DNA of 64,000 nucleotides. It comes from Hwangdonia lutea (lineage in GTDB: Bacteria > Bacteroidota > Bacteroidia > Flavobacteriales > Flavobacteriaceae). Below, piece by piece: positions 45,910 through 57,294 of the stretch. Location of the stretch: contig NZ_CP136521.1 in the NCBI RefSeq assembly GCF_032814565.1, positions 2,886,501-2,950,500 of the forward strand. The letters run 5' to 3'. The position numbers and the translations under genes are program-made. The notes beneath the pieces are model-generated. The model saw only the letters and a list, made by a program, of their open reading frames with translations, was not told where the DNA came from and ran no database searches. The first letter of the stretch is position 1; each line of letters starts with the position of its first letter.

Positions 45910-47224
45910 TATCAAGCAAAACACCATGTTCGGTTATCTGAAAAATCGTTTGATTGCAAGATTATCCTATGAACTGAAAAATGAATCCATTCAGATTGTG
46001 CAGCCAGATCTAGATAAGTTGAGATCACCTCTGCAACAATTTACTTTAGAACAAGCTTTTACAGAAGACGAATTTACTTTGCTTTTGCTAGCATTAATTC
46101 CTCACATTTTTCCAAATTTTTTAAACGATATCATATCAGACTTTCTGCCCAAAGGCGGAGAATTTCCAGAATTTGGTGGTGTAAAGGGTAAAAATCATCG
46201 GGGTATTTTACCAACAGGGGAGACTGTACAGTACATTTTGGCAGGAAACGATTTAGAAAAGCGTATTGAGGTTACCGAACTTTTTAATGAAGACCACATA
46301 TTTGCAAAAAAAGGCATACTGTATCTAGATAGTGTGCCAAAAGGCGAGCCTGTAATGAGTGGACAACTAATACTTGAACCCGAGTTTGTTGAGCTACTCA
46401 CAACAGGCACTGTTTTAAAGCCAAAAATGTCCAGCGATTTCCCAGCTCAACGTATCGAGACTGATTTGGTATGGGAAGATCTTATTCTAAATAAAAAAAC
46501 GCTACAACAAATAAAGGAAATAGAAACCTGGCTTAAATACAACCATATTTTGCTAAACGATTGGAATATGAAAAGCCGCATAAAACCTGGGTATCGTGTT
46601 ATGTTTCACGGGCCTCCGGGAACCGGTAAAACCTTAACAGCTAATTTACTGGGTAAATACACAGAACGCGATGTGTACCGCATAGACCTCTCGTTAGTGG
46701 TCTCAAAATATATTGGTGAAACTGAAAAAAACCTATCCAAACTTTTTGATAAAGCCAAAAGCAAAGATTGGATTCTCTTTTTCGATGAGGCCGATGCTAT
46801 TTTTGGAAAGCGAACCAATGTGCGCGATGCCCACGACAAATATGCCAACCAAGAGGTTTCGTATTTGCTGCAGCGCATTGAGGCGCATCCGGGTTTGGTT
46901 ATTTTGGCTTCTAACTTTAAAAGCAATATAGATACGGCGTTTACAAGACGGTTCCAGTCTATGATTGAATTTGAGTTGCCAACATCCATGGAGCGTTTGG
47001 CGCTTTGGAAAAATAATTTACCTCGTAAAATTACCGTTGAAAAATCAATTGATTTGGATGAGCTTGCCAAAAAATACGAAATTACCGGAGCGAATATTGT
47101 AAACGTAATTCAGTACGCTTGTTTAAAAACTATTTCTGAGAACAATAAATCCATTTTAAAATCGCATTTGCTTGAAGGCATAAAAAAAGAATACCAAAAA
47201 GAAGGCAAATCTCTACAACTGTAA
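45890..47224 (+). CDS. eCIS AAA+ ATPase (Afp15-like)
   Basis: With the start at 45890 the protein has 444 residues; an alternative ATG lies at 45926. The C-terminal AAA+ module has Walker A GPPGTGKT (241-248), Walker B ILFFDEAD (D299-E300), VILASNFKSNID and an arginine-finger region TRRFQ. The N-terminal ~200 residues are family-specific. The Afp15/Pvc15 ATPase is needed for assembly or cargo loading, not for firing. It is the last gene of the plus-strand run, and its start overlaps the muramidase-like gene. Confidence 0.92.
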   Translation: MSVSVVDIKQNTMFGYLKNRLIARLSYELKNESIQIVQPDLDKLRSPLQQFTLEQAFTEDEFTLLLLALIPHIFPNFLNDIISDFLPKGGEFPEFGGVKGKNHRGILPTGETVQYILAGNDLEKRIEVTELFNEDHIFAKKGILYLDSVPKGEPVMSGQLILEPEFVELLTTGTVLKPKMSSDFPAQRIETDLVWEDLILNKKTLQQIKEIETWLKYNHILLNDWNMKSRIKPGYRVMFHGPPGTGKTLTANLLGKYTERDVYRIDLSLVVSKYIGETEKNLSKLFDKAKSKDWILFFDEADAIFGKRTNVRDAHDKYANQEVSYLLQRIEAHPGLVILASNFKSNIDTAFTRRFQSMIEFELPTSMERLALWKNNLPRKITVEKSIDLDELAKKYEITGANIVNVIQYACLKTISENNKSILKSHLLEGIKKEYQKEGKSLQL

Positions 47225-47401
47225 TTTTTTATTGTAAAATTTGTTCAAGTAATTGTAAGTCAGTATATTTACAATCATGTTTGCATTGGTTTTTTCCTGA
47301 CAAACTTTTCAAAACATGGTATTTCTCTCAACTATATTTTAGATTTTCCCTATAGATCTACAAATTATTACAACTGATTTAATAGCTTAAAAATTAAGAA
47401 T

Positions 47402-47419
47402 GCTTTGTTTTTTCAAAGC
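47402..47419 (+). promoter_or_regulatory. Hairpin GCTTTG/CAAAGC in the leader of the LuxR-type gene
   Basis: GCTTTG at 47402-47407 pairs with CAAAGC at 47414-47419 over six Ts, 26 bases before the ATG at 47446. The rest of the 221-base gap after the AAA+ gene is AT-rich with no clear promoter. It could be an operator half-site pair or a leader hairpin; evidence is weak. Confidence 0.25.
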
Positions 47420-47445
47420 CATTTGCTAGATGTAAGTTTAATTTT

Positions 47446-48132
47446 ATGAGCCCTAAAGGTAACCATACCGCCCTTAATCGTTTTAATAATAAATCTGACC
47501 AATGTAAAATTTCAGATTTAACCAAAGCCTGCGATTGCCTTGACAATTTACAGATATCGATTTATCAGCTTAATAAAGAAAAGTTCATTTACAGTAATTT
47601 GGCTTTAAAAAGAATTTTAGGTAACCACGCTACCGAAATTATAAATAAGAGTTGGGACTTTTGGTTTAAAATGGTGAGTGAAGACGAGGTTTTATCGGTG
47701 AAAAATAAAATAAATAACTTTTTCTCGATGCCTTATTTTAACGCTCCTTATGTTTTAAAGTATCATATTTTAAATGAAAACGGCAAAAGAATTTTGATAA
47801 GACATGAGTTATTACTTCATTATTTAGAGGACAATGTTTTAGCCATCAATTATTTTTTTGATATTACCGAAAAAGAAAAAATTGAAGACTACTTTAAGCT
47901 AGCCAATAACACGTACAAAGATGTTTATGACAAAAAGAATTTAATTTCGCCAAGAGAAGAAGAAGTTTTAAAACTAGTAGCCGATGGATTCTCTTCTAAG
48001 CAAATTGCCGATAAGCTTTTTATAAGCAATCATACCGCCATAACACATCGTAAAAATCTAATTGAAAAGTTTAAAGTAAAAAATACGGCGCAATTAATAA
48101 AAAGAGTTTCCAGAAATATAGAATTATGGTGA
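47446..48132 (+). CDS. PAS-domain LuxR-family transcription regulator
   Basis: The protein has 228 residues. Residues ~30-150 look like a PAS sensor domain (QLNKEKFIYSNLALKRILG, EDEVLSVKNKI). The C-terminus is a LuxR-type helix-turn-helix (ISPREEEVLKLVADGFSSKQ, then LFISNHTAITHRKNLIEKF). It binds DNA and probably responds to a small ligand or redox state. It lies 221 bases after the AAA+ gene in the same direction and may regulate the eCIS locus, but no target site was found. It could also be independent. Confidence 0.85.
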   Translation: MSPKGNHTALNRFNNKSDQCKISDLTKACDCLDNLQISIYQLNKEKFIYSNLALKRILGNHATEIINKSWDFWFKMVSEDEVLSVKNKINNFFSMPYFNAPYVLKYHILNENGKRILIRHELLLHYLEDNVLAINYFFDITEKEKIEDYFKLANNTYKDVYDKKNLISPREEEVLKLVADGFSSKQIADKLFISNHTAITHRKNLIEKFKVKNTAQLIKRVSRNIELW

Positions 48133-48173
48133 TTTAAACTTCAAAAGATTAACAAAACTCTAATTCAAAAAAC

Positions 48174-48304
48174 GAGGCTGTGTAAAAAGTCAATTTTTAT
48201 TTTACAAGTCACATTGAGTGCAATCAAAATACTTTGGTTTTCAAAATAATGAAACAACTACAGTGCTCAGTTTGATACAAGATAATCACTTTTCAGGCAA
48301 CCTC
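48174..48304. repeat. MITE-like element with 17-base terminal inverted repeats
   Basis: Bases 48174-48190 (GAGGCTGTGTAAAAAGT) and the reverse complement of 48288-48304 (GAGGTTGCCTGAAAAGT) match at 12 of 17 positions, framing 131 bases without a gene. This size and layout are typical of non-coding miniature mobile elements. It lies between the convergent LuxR-type and GH13 genes, where it may also terminate transcription. Confidence 0.55.
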
Positions 48305-48318
48305 ATTAAAACTTAAAA

Positions 48319-49974
48319 TCATTTGGCTTTTTCCAATAATACTAGATTAAATTTTGTGTCGAAGGTAATTACACCTTTATTTACTGTTGCTGTTTTACCA
48401 CTATAGGCATCGAATAAAATATCCCCATCTTTAAAGACTTGAGACACATCTAAAACTTTTTTGCCCTGTGGTAATTCCAAACCAATAACGACCAAATCAT
48501 TAAAATTATCTTCTGAAAATCTTCGGCTAAACACGTAAGGTGTTTTTGAAATCATTTGATGAGTTCCTGCGCCCACTGCCGGATGATTTGCTCTAAATTG
48601 TCCTAATTTTTGCCAATGTCTTAAAATGCCTTTAGTATGCGAATCCTTGTCAATAGCAGTCCAATTCATTTTAGAACGTAAGGTAGCATCGCCCACGGTG
48701 CCTTCAATGATTAATGAACGTGCAGACTCATCGCCATAATATATTTGAGATGTTCCGGGAGAAAGCAATAGCTTCGTTGCTGTTTCAAAAGGCTTGTTCC
48801 GAGCGGCATCAAAAGGTTGCCCATCATCGTGCGACGACAAATAATTTACTGTACCGAATCCTTCTAAATCATTATTAAGATAGTTTGAATAACTGGTGAA
48901 CAAGGTTTCGTAATCTTGTTGCGAAGCATTCCATTTGAATTGAAAATTGATGAGACTTTGAAAAGCATTATCAAAATAATCTACTTTTTTATCTCCAAAA
49001 TCGAAGTATTTTCCTGTGCTAATACCATAGTTATAAACTTCGCCCATTAAATAAAAATTATTGTCATCTAAAATGTTATCTGGATTTTGTTTTTTATAAG
49101 CGGCAAAAGCATAATCGCATTGGGTTTTAAATTCTTGCCACACATATTCTTCAACATGCTTAACCGTATCGACCCGATAACCATCAATTCCAAATTCCGT
49201 GATGTAATCTGTCAACCATTTCATAATGTAAAACCGAGGCGCTCTGGGGTATCCCGTTCTTTTAAAAAAGGTATCGAGTTCGGCAATTTCTTGTTCGTAG
49301 CGACCTTCTGATTTCCATTTTTTTATTAATTGCGGAGGTAATTCAACTGCGTCATTGCTTTCGGTTTTTATATCCGGAAGGTTTTCAACTAGGGTACAGG
49401 TAATGGTGTTTTGGTAGCTATCGTAAGTGCAATTGGGCTCGGTGCGCACCCAATTTGATGGCCATACAGGGTCTTTTTCTGTAACAGGGCCAGTGTGATT
49501 TATAACGGCATCCAACAAAATTCGAATACCATGCTTATGGGCGACTTGTACTAGGTTTTTTAAATCTTCCTTAGTTCCAAAATTGGGGTCTATGGCAGTC
49601 CAATCTTTTGTCCAATAGCCATGAAAGCCATAGGTAGCACCGGTACCTTCGTCTGTTCCGCCATGAATTTGCTCCACAATTGGCGTCATCCAAATGGCAT
49701 TCACCCCTAAATTGGTAAAATAACCAGCTTCAATTTTTTGTGTAATGCCTTTTAAATCGCCACCTTTAAATCCACGAAGTTTACCCGTTTGCCGAGTTCT
49801 GTTAAAATTAATATCGTTGCTTGGGTCGCCATTGTTGAATCTATCGGTTAAAAGAAAATATATATTGGCCGCTTCCCATACAAATGGTGTTTTTTCTCTT
49901 TCTTTTGAAGTTTTATTTCTGTTTTCGCAATTGAAAAAACTTAGAAACACTATTATAATTAAAACATACTTCAT
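48319..49974 (-). CDS. GH13 alpha-amylase-type lipoprotein
   Basis: The protein has 551 residues with a lipoprotein signal (VFLSFFNC, Cys16), so it is likely anchored in the outer membrane. The GH13 motifs are complete: LLDAVINHTG, GYRVDTVKHV (nucleophile Asp269), LMGEVYNYG (acid/base Glu312) and YLSSHDDGQ. It hydrolyses alpha-1,4-glucosidic bonds in starch or glycogen-like glucan. It is the last gene of the leftward alpha-glucan operon, separated from the next GH13 gene by a 58-base gap with a long palindrome. Confidence 0.9.
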   Translation of the reverse strand: MKYVLIIIVFLSFFNCENRNKTSKEREKTPFVWEAANIYFLLTDRFNNGDPSNDINFNRTRQTGKLRGFKGGDLKGITQKIEAGYFTNLGVNAIWMTPIVEQIHGGTDEGTGATYGFHGYWTKDWTAIDPNFGTKEDLKNLVQVAHKHGIRILLDAVINHTGPVTEKDPVWPSNWVRTEPNCTYDSYQNTITCTLVENLPDIKTESNDAVELPPQLIKKWKSEGRYEQEIAELDTFFKRTGYPRAPRFYIMKWLTDYITEFGIDGYRVDTVKHVEEYVWQEFKTQCDYAFAAYKKQNPDNILDDNNFYLMGEVYNYGISTGKYFDFGDKKVDYFDNAFQSLINFQFKWNASQQDYETLFTSYSNYLNNDLEGFGTVNYLSSHDDGQPFDAARNKPFETATKLLLSPGTSQIYYGDESARSLIIEGTVGDATLRSKMNWTAIDKDSHTKGILRHWQKLGQFRANHPAVGAGTHQMISKTPYVFSRRFSEDNFNDLVVIGLELPQGKKVLDVSQVFKDGDILFDAYSGKTATVNKGVITFDTKFNLVLLEKAK

Positions 49975-49991
49975 CTATTTTTTTTATTAAG

Positions 49992-50024
49992 AGACCTGTC
50001 AGGTTTTTAAAACCTGACAGGTCT
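49992..50024. repeat. 33-base near-perfect palindrome between two GH13 genes
   Basis: AGACCTGTCAGGTTTT (49992-50007) and its complement AAAACCTGACAGGTCT (50009-50024) form a 16-base-pair hairpin with a one-base loop. It is similar to dispersed palindromes seen in other Bacteroidota. Inside an operon, it may attenuate or partly end transcription after the 626-residue GH13 gene. Confidence 0.75.
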
Positions 50025-50032
50025 GGATTAAC

Positions 50033-51913
50033 TTATTGAATTTTTAAAATGAAAGATTCCATGGCCTTTAATTTAATGTTAATGGAGGCGTGGTCGTCTT
50101 TAATTATTAAATGTGTTGAAAACTGATTGTACAACTGGTCTTCAACTTTGTAATTGGTTTCATTTAAACGCCACTTTTTAATTATATCTTCTGGAATTTT
50201 CAATTCAAATTCATAACTTTTTTCGCTATCAAAATTTGAAACTATGATAAGCTGTTCATCATCACTCCAACGCACAAAAGACAATACTTTATCATTATAA
50301 CCATCAGTATATTTTCTGTTGTACAAATGAATATCCTGATACTTACCGGCAAGTGCCGAACTATTAATGGTGAAGTTTAATAAACGCTTATAAAAATCTC
50401 TTAACGCTTTTTCTTCATCGGTTAATTGCCCGCCATCAAATTGTTTGTTGTTCATCCAGCGTTGGTGTGCCGGCACGCCGATATAATCGAAAATCGAGGT
50501 GCGTGAGGGTTTGCCAAATCCAGCATCTTCAGAGCCATCTTCACCCACTTCCTGTCCGAAATAAATCATGGTTGGCGATGTGCTAATGGTTGCAGAAACC
50601 ACCATGGCAGGCTTGCCTTTTTTGGCACTTCCAGCAAAACCTGGACTTGCAATACGTTGCTCGTCATGGTTTTCAAGAAAATGAAGCATTTGGTGTTCGA
50701 TATCTTTTAAATCATCGAGAATTTGAGGTATATGATCTGTTTTTCCTTTCCCTTGCATCACGCTTTTTATGGTGTCGTACAATTGAACTTTGTCGTATAA
50801 ATAATCCATTTTTCCTATATGAATATAATCTCTATAAAGTGCGGGATTATAAACTTCTGCCAATAAAAAAGCATTGGAATTTTTCATTTTTATTGCCGAA
50901 TTCATAAAACTCCAAAACTCAACGGGTACCATTTCCGCCATGTCGTAACGGAAACCATCAACACCCATGTCGATCCAATATAACGCGATGTCTTTAAACT
51001 TTGTCCATGAATTTGGAACCGTTTTATCTTGCCAAAACTTAAAATGCTTTTTATAATCTTTATTTTCAAATCCTTTAGGAAGGGTGTCAAAATCTTTTCT
51101 TCCTTCGGGGCTAACGCCATAATTAATTTTTACGGTTTCGTACCAATCGTTCATTTGGGGTTGCGATAATCGAGAGCCATTACCGGTCCATTTTGCAGGA
51201 ACTTCGTCAAACTCCCCATCTTCTAAGGGGTGTGTTTCGTCGCCTAAAGGCGAATAACCGTGCTCCCATTTAGGAACCTTAAAGGCTTTGTTTGTGTTGT
51301 AATAAAAATTATTGTTTACATGATAAACAACAGTTTTATCATCAGTTGCACCAAAATTTTCCACCCCTTTTGGGTTGGTTAAACTTTGATAATTGCGTGC
51401 CACGTGATTGGGCACAATATCAATAATCACCTTTAAACCAGCGTTGTGAGAACGTTTTATTAAGGCTTTAAATTCTCTTAATCTGTGTTCGGGATTTTCG
51501 GCCAAATCTGGATTAACATTGTAATAATCCTTTACCGCATAAGGCGAACCCGCTCTCCCTTTTACAACATCGGGGTCGTCATTTGAAATGCCATATTTGG
51601 TGTAATCTGTAATTACACCATGATGCGGCACGCCAGTGTACCAAATGTGTGTTACGCCCAAATCCTTTATTTCATGGAGTGCTTTATCGGTAAAGTCGTT
51701 GAATTTGCCAACACCATTTTCTTCAATCGTTCCCCAAGGTTTGTTGGTTGTATTGGTGTTTCCAAACAAACGTGTAAACACTTGATATACCACTTTTTTA
51801 CTCTTTAACCCTTTTTTGTTGGAGGTAGATTCGACAACATGGTTTGCTTCTTTTTTGCATCCCATGACTATCGAAAAAAGGAGCATTATCAAAAATATAT
51901 TCTGCTTACTCAT
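50033..51913 (-). CDS. GH13 alpha-amylase-family lipoprotein
   Basis: The protein has 626 residues with a lipoprotein signal (LFSIVMGC, Cys19). The GH13 catalytic set is complete: VIIDIVPNHV, GFRYDMAEM (Asp324), LLAEVYNP (Glu353) and FLENHDEQR. An insertion rich in charged and aromatic residues lies between the first and second motifs (~200-290). It probably works at the cell surface on starch-like polymers together with the neighbouring GH13 enzymes; bond specificity (amylase, maltogenic) cannot be told. Confidence 0.88.
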   Translation of the reverse strand: MSKQNIFLIMLLFSIVMGCKKEANHVVESTSNKKGLKSKKVVYQVFTRLFGNTNTTNKPWGTIEENGVGKFNDFTDKALHEIKDLGVTHIWYTGVPHHGVITDYTKYGISNDDPDVVKGRAGSPYAVKDYYNVNPDLAENPEHRLREFKALIKRSHNAGLKVIIDIVPNHVARNYQSLTNPKGVENFGATDDKTVVYHVNNNFYYNTNKAFKVPKWEHGYSPLGDETHPLEDGEFDEVPAKWTGNGSRLSQPQMNDWYETVKINYGVSPEGRKDFDTLPKGFENKDYKKHFKFWQDKTVPNSWTKFKDIALYWIDMGVDGFRYDMAEMVPVEFWSFMNSAIKMKNSNAFLLAEVYNPALYRDYIHIGKMDYLYDKVQLYDTIKSVMQGKGKTDHIPQILDDLKDIEHQMLHFLENHDEQRIASPGFAGSAKKGKPAMVVSATISTSPTMIYFGQEVGEDGSEDAGFGKPSRTSIFDYIGVPAHQRWMNNKQFDGGQLTDEEKALRDFYKRLLNFTINSSALAGKYQDIHLYNRKYTDGYNDKVLSFVRWSDDEQLIIVSNFDSEKSYEFELKIPEDIIKKWRLNETNYKVEDQLYNQFSTHLIIKDDHASINIKLKAMESFILKIQ

Positions 51914-51983
51914 TTAGCTCTTTTTTAATTTTTGTTTGTTGTATTTCTTTTGAGTTTTTCCATATTTAAAAAGTAATATAAGG

Positions 51984-53150
51984 TTATTCGTTAATAAACA
52001 ACCAAGATATCGCTTGCTTAAATTCGGTTTTCCAAAACGATTCGCTATGCGTTCCATGAGGCACTGTTTTTTGATGGATATTTTCTTTTGAAAATCCATT
52101 TGATTGCATCAATTCAACCATTTTATTGGTGGCATTAACCAAATCTTCACCTTCTTTTTCCCCAACTACATAATAGAATTTTGAGTTGTTTGGATGCGAT
52201 TTTGTAAATTGAAAACTCGCATCGGCATACCAGAACGATGGCGAAAACACCGCAGCTTTACCAAATACATCGGGTCTTTTTATAGCAGCGTAATGGGCAA
52301 ACAAACCGCCCATTGATGACCCGGAAATACCCGTATTTTTGCTGTCGGTCTTGGTGCGGTAAACACGGTCGATTTCTGGTTTTAAATTATTCATTAAAAA
52401 CTTTAAATATAATGCGCCTTCGCCTTTGCCGTACTTTTTATTATCCCAAGCTGAATATTCATTTAATCGCTTGTTTCCACCGTGATCAATAGCCACAACT
52501 ATTAACCCAAACCCAGTTTCGTTAAACATTTTGTTTAAAGTTTCATCGACATCCCACTCACCACTGTACGAGGTTTTTTCATCAAATACATTTTGGCCGT
52601 CTTGCATGTATAAAACAGGATAACGCACATTAGATGATTCGTAGTTTGGTGGCAAATACACGCTTATTTTTCGATGTCGTTGCAGTTGCGGTATGTCAAA
52701 ATTTTCAGCGAAAACATGCACGTTTTTGGCAGCTGTTGATGCTTTGTTTTGTTGATTTGGGTTGCTCCAATTAGCTATGTTTACGGTAACCGTATCTGTA
52801 GATTTTAAAAAAGAATAGGTGCGGTTTTCAATAGGATTACCGTTGGTTTTACACTCAACATTGTCCCAATTTCCTAAGGTGAACTTATAGCTTATAGTTT
52901 TGGCATTTTCAGGAATACTAATACTATATTGGTTGTTTTTTTTATGGAGTTTGAAAGGCGTTTTACCACCAGACCAACCCTCGAAATCTCCCGAAATGTA
53001 GATGTCGTCTTTAAAATTGTGGGTTTTTGGCAGGTCTTTAATTACAAAGGTAACAACCGCTTTATCCGATAGCCTATTATCTTGTTTTTTCTTATTTGAA
53101 CAAGACACAAAAATGAAACTTAATAATAAGATGATGATTTGCTTTTTCAT
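51984..53150 (-). CDS. Esterase-like lipoprotein with starch-binding-like N-terminal domain
   Basis: The protein has 388 residues with a lipoprotein signal (LSFIFVSC, Cys17). Residues ~30-130 resemble a CBM20/CBM48-type starch-binding module (DDIYISGDFEGWSGG, ISYKFTLGNWDNVE). Residues ~150-388 form an enterochelin-esterase-type alpha/beta hydrolase with VLYMQDGQNVFDE and nucleophile GSSMGG (Ser279). It likely removes acyl groups from a glucan or acts on a related ester; its place in the alpha-glucan operon (6 bases from the SusA-like gene) fits that. Substrate is inferred. Confidence 0.78.
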   Translation of the reverse strand: MKKQIIILLLSFIFVSCSNKKKQDNRLSDKAVVTFVIKDLPKTHNFKDDIYISGDFEGWSGGKTPFKLHKKNNQYSISIPENAKTISYKFTLGNWDNVECKTNGNPIENRTYSFLKSTDTVTVNIANWSNPNQQNKASTAAKNVHVFAENFDIPQLQRHRKISVYLPPNYESSNVRYPVLYMQDGQNVFDEKTSYSGEWDVDETLNKMFNETGFGLIVVAIDHGGNKRLNEYSAWDNKKYGKGEGALYLKFLMNNLKPEIDRVYRTKTDSKNTGISGSSMGGLFAHYAAIKRPDVFGKAAVFSPSFWYADASFQFTKSHPNNSKFYYVVGEKEGEDLVNATNKMVELMQSNGFSKENIHQKTVPHGTHSESFWKTEFKQAISWLFINE

Positions 53151-53156
53151 CTTTTA

Positions 53157-55133
53157 TTATAGTTTAGTACTTAAAATAGTGCTTCCTTTTTCATTCAATA
53201 CAAGGCTGTCTTTCCAAACTACTTTAGCATCCGTAATAATATTAAACAAAGTTTTTTCCGTTAAACCCATCTCCTCAAATCTGTTTAAATCTAATTGAAT
53301 GGGTTCTTCATTTTTGTTTAATATAAGCACCACGGTTTCATCTTCAAAAACTCTAAACAATACATAAACTCCATCTTCTGGCGCAAAATGAATGGTTTTC
53401 CCATCGTGAATGGCTTTACTGTTTTTTCTGTAATTCAACACTTTTTTAAGGAACAATTGCATGTCCTTTTGCTCTTCTGTTAAGCCTTCGCCTGTAAAGG
53501 CATTAACGGTGTCGTCTGCCCAACCTCCGGGGAAATCGGAACGGATTAATCCGTGGTCTCCTGGATTGTCAAAATCGTGCATTAAAATTTCCGTGCCGTA
53601 ATAAATTTGTGGAATTCTAGGTAGCGTTAACACATAGCTTAAAGCCATTTTGGTGCTTGTAACATCGCCATTTAGCTGAGTGAAAATGCGACTCATATCG
53701 TGATTGTCTGGGAAAATCATAAAATCTTTTGGCTTGGCATAATGAAAATCGTTAGCCAATCCTTCGTATATTTTAACCAAACCGGTATCCCATGATTCTT
53801 CTTCATTTAAAGCATCCACAATTAAACGTTGCATTGGGAAATCCATTGGGGATTTTAAATTCGATTTGTAACCGTCCCCATTATTTGCACCATCTTGCCA
53901 ATACCCAACTATTAATGGATTTAAGCTCCACTCTTCGCCAACAATACTAAAATTCGGGTATTCGTGCATGATAGCACCCGCCCACTTACTCATAAAATGC
54001 TTATCAGGATAAGGATAGGTGTCTTGACGTATACCACCTAAATTTACAGTTTCTATCCACCAAATACTGTTTTGAATGGTGTATTTGGCCATAAATGGAT
54101 TGCGCTGATTTAAGTCTGGCATCGCCGAAACAAACCAACCAACATTCATGTTTTTTTTATCTATTTTCGAAGCATAAACATCTTGATTTACCGTACGTCT
54201 GTGATTGGTTGTAATGCTTTTGTCGCTGCTCCAATCTTCTCTGTTTTTTTCATAGTTTTCCTGGTAGTTTATCCAATCTTTAAAAGGTAAATCTTTCATC
54301 CACCAGTGTTCCAATCCGCAATGGTTGGCGACTTGATCCATGATTAATTTCATGCCTTTTTCAGACATTTTAGAGGATAAGGTTTTGTAATCCTCAAGCG
54401 TGCCGTAACGCGGATCGACCTGATAATAATCGGTAATGGCATAGCCATGGTATGAACCTTGAAACATATCATTGGTTAATAACGGACACGACCAAATGGC
54501 GGTGAAACCTAAATCGTCAATATAATTTAAATGGTTTATCATACCTTGAATATCACCGCCATGTCTTGCATAATCATCGGTTCTGTCAATAGTTTTTTCG
54601 TTCAAGTTTTCGCTGTTGTCGTTGGCGGGATTGCCATTTGCAAACCTATCGGGTGTAATCAAATAAATGGCATCACTACTATTGAAACCAACATAATCTT
54701 CGGCTGATTTTTCTCTGGATTTTAATTCGTAAGTATGAATCAAATCATCTTCATTTTCTTTTTTAAAAACGATATTGAATTTACCAGCTTTTGTTGTTTC
54801 AGAAATATTTAAATCTATAAACAGATAGTTTGGGCTATCGGCTTGATGCACCTTTTCAATAGAAACGCCGTGATAAGAAATCTCTGGATTCCATTTTGAA
54901 ATATTAGGATGGTGCACCAAAAGTTGTAACGAAGCATCCTTAAAGCCTACCCACCAATTAATGGGCTCAATGCGGTTAATATCATGCTTTTCAATTATTG
55001 AAGAATTTTTATCAACCTCATTTTCAGTCATATTGCTTTCTTTTTTACAAGCTAAATTTAAGCTAAATACAAATAGTAACCCAACTGTTATGGCATAGAT
55101 ATTAGTCTTTTTGTTATTAATATAGTAACCCAT
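53157..55133 (-). CDS. GH13 neopullulanase/cyclomaltodextrinase-like lipoprotein (SusA-like)
   Basis: The protein has 658 residues. An N-terminal lipoprotein signal (SLNLACKKES) is followed by an N-terminal beta domain (~40-150) of the cyclomaltodextrinase type and the GH13 barrel: LIMDQVANHC, GIRQDTYPYPD (Asp371), IVGEEWS (Glu400) and FPDNHDMSR. SusA-type enzymes cut malto-oligosaccharides and pullulan. It is followed six bases later by the esterase-like gene and preceded by GH97 with the same small gap. Confidence 0.9.
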   Translation of the reverse strand: MGYYINNKKTNIYAITVGLLFVFSLNLACKKESNMTENEVDKNSSIIEKHDINRIEPINWWVGFKDASLQLLVHHPNISKWNPEISYHGVSIEKVHQADSPNYLFIDLNISETTKAGKFNIVFKKENEDDLIHTYELKSREKSAEDYVGFNSSDAIYLITPDRFANGNPANDNSENLNEKTIDRTDDYARHGGDIQGMINHLNYIDDLGFTAIWSCPLLTNDMFQGSYHGYAITDYYQVDPRYGTLEDYKTLSSKMSEKGMKLIMDQVANHCGLEHWWMKDLPFKDWINYQENYEKNREDWSSDKSITTNHRRTVNQDVYASKIDKKNMNVGWFVSAMPDLNQRNPFMAKYTIQNSIWWIETVNLGGIRQDTYPYPDKHFMSKWAGAIMHEYPNFSIVGEEWSLNPLIVGYWQDGANNGDGYKSNLKSPMDFPMQRLIVDALNEEESWDTGLVKIYEGLANDFHYAKPKDFMIFPDNHDMSRIFTQLNGDVTSTKMALSYVLTLPRIPQIYYGTEILMHDFDNPGDHGLIRSDFPGGWADDTVNAFTGEGLTEEQKDMQLFLKKVLNYRKNSKAIHDGKTIHFAPEDGVYVLFRVFEDETVVLILNKNEEPIQLDLNRFEEMGLTEKTLFNIITDAKVVWKDSLVLNEKGSTILSTKL

Positions 55134-55139
55134 GATAAT

Positions 55140-57260
<2,121 letters not shown>

Positions 57261-57294
57261 TTAAATTTTTTATGTTATTGTGTTTTAATATAAT

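Noticed and set aside
19032-47224. Prophage or type VI secretion system
   Set aside because: There are no capsid, terminase, portal, integrase or lysis genes and no TssJ/TssL/TssM membrane-complex genes; gene order and the DUF4157, Pvc16-type and AAA+ genes fit an extracellular contractile injection system.
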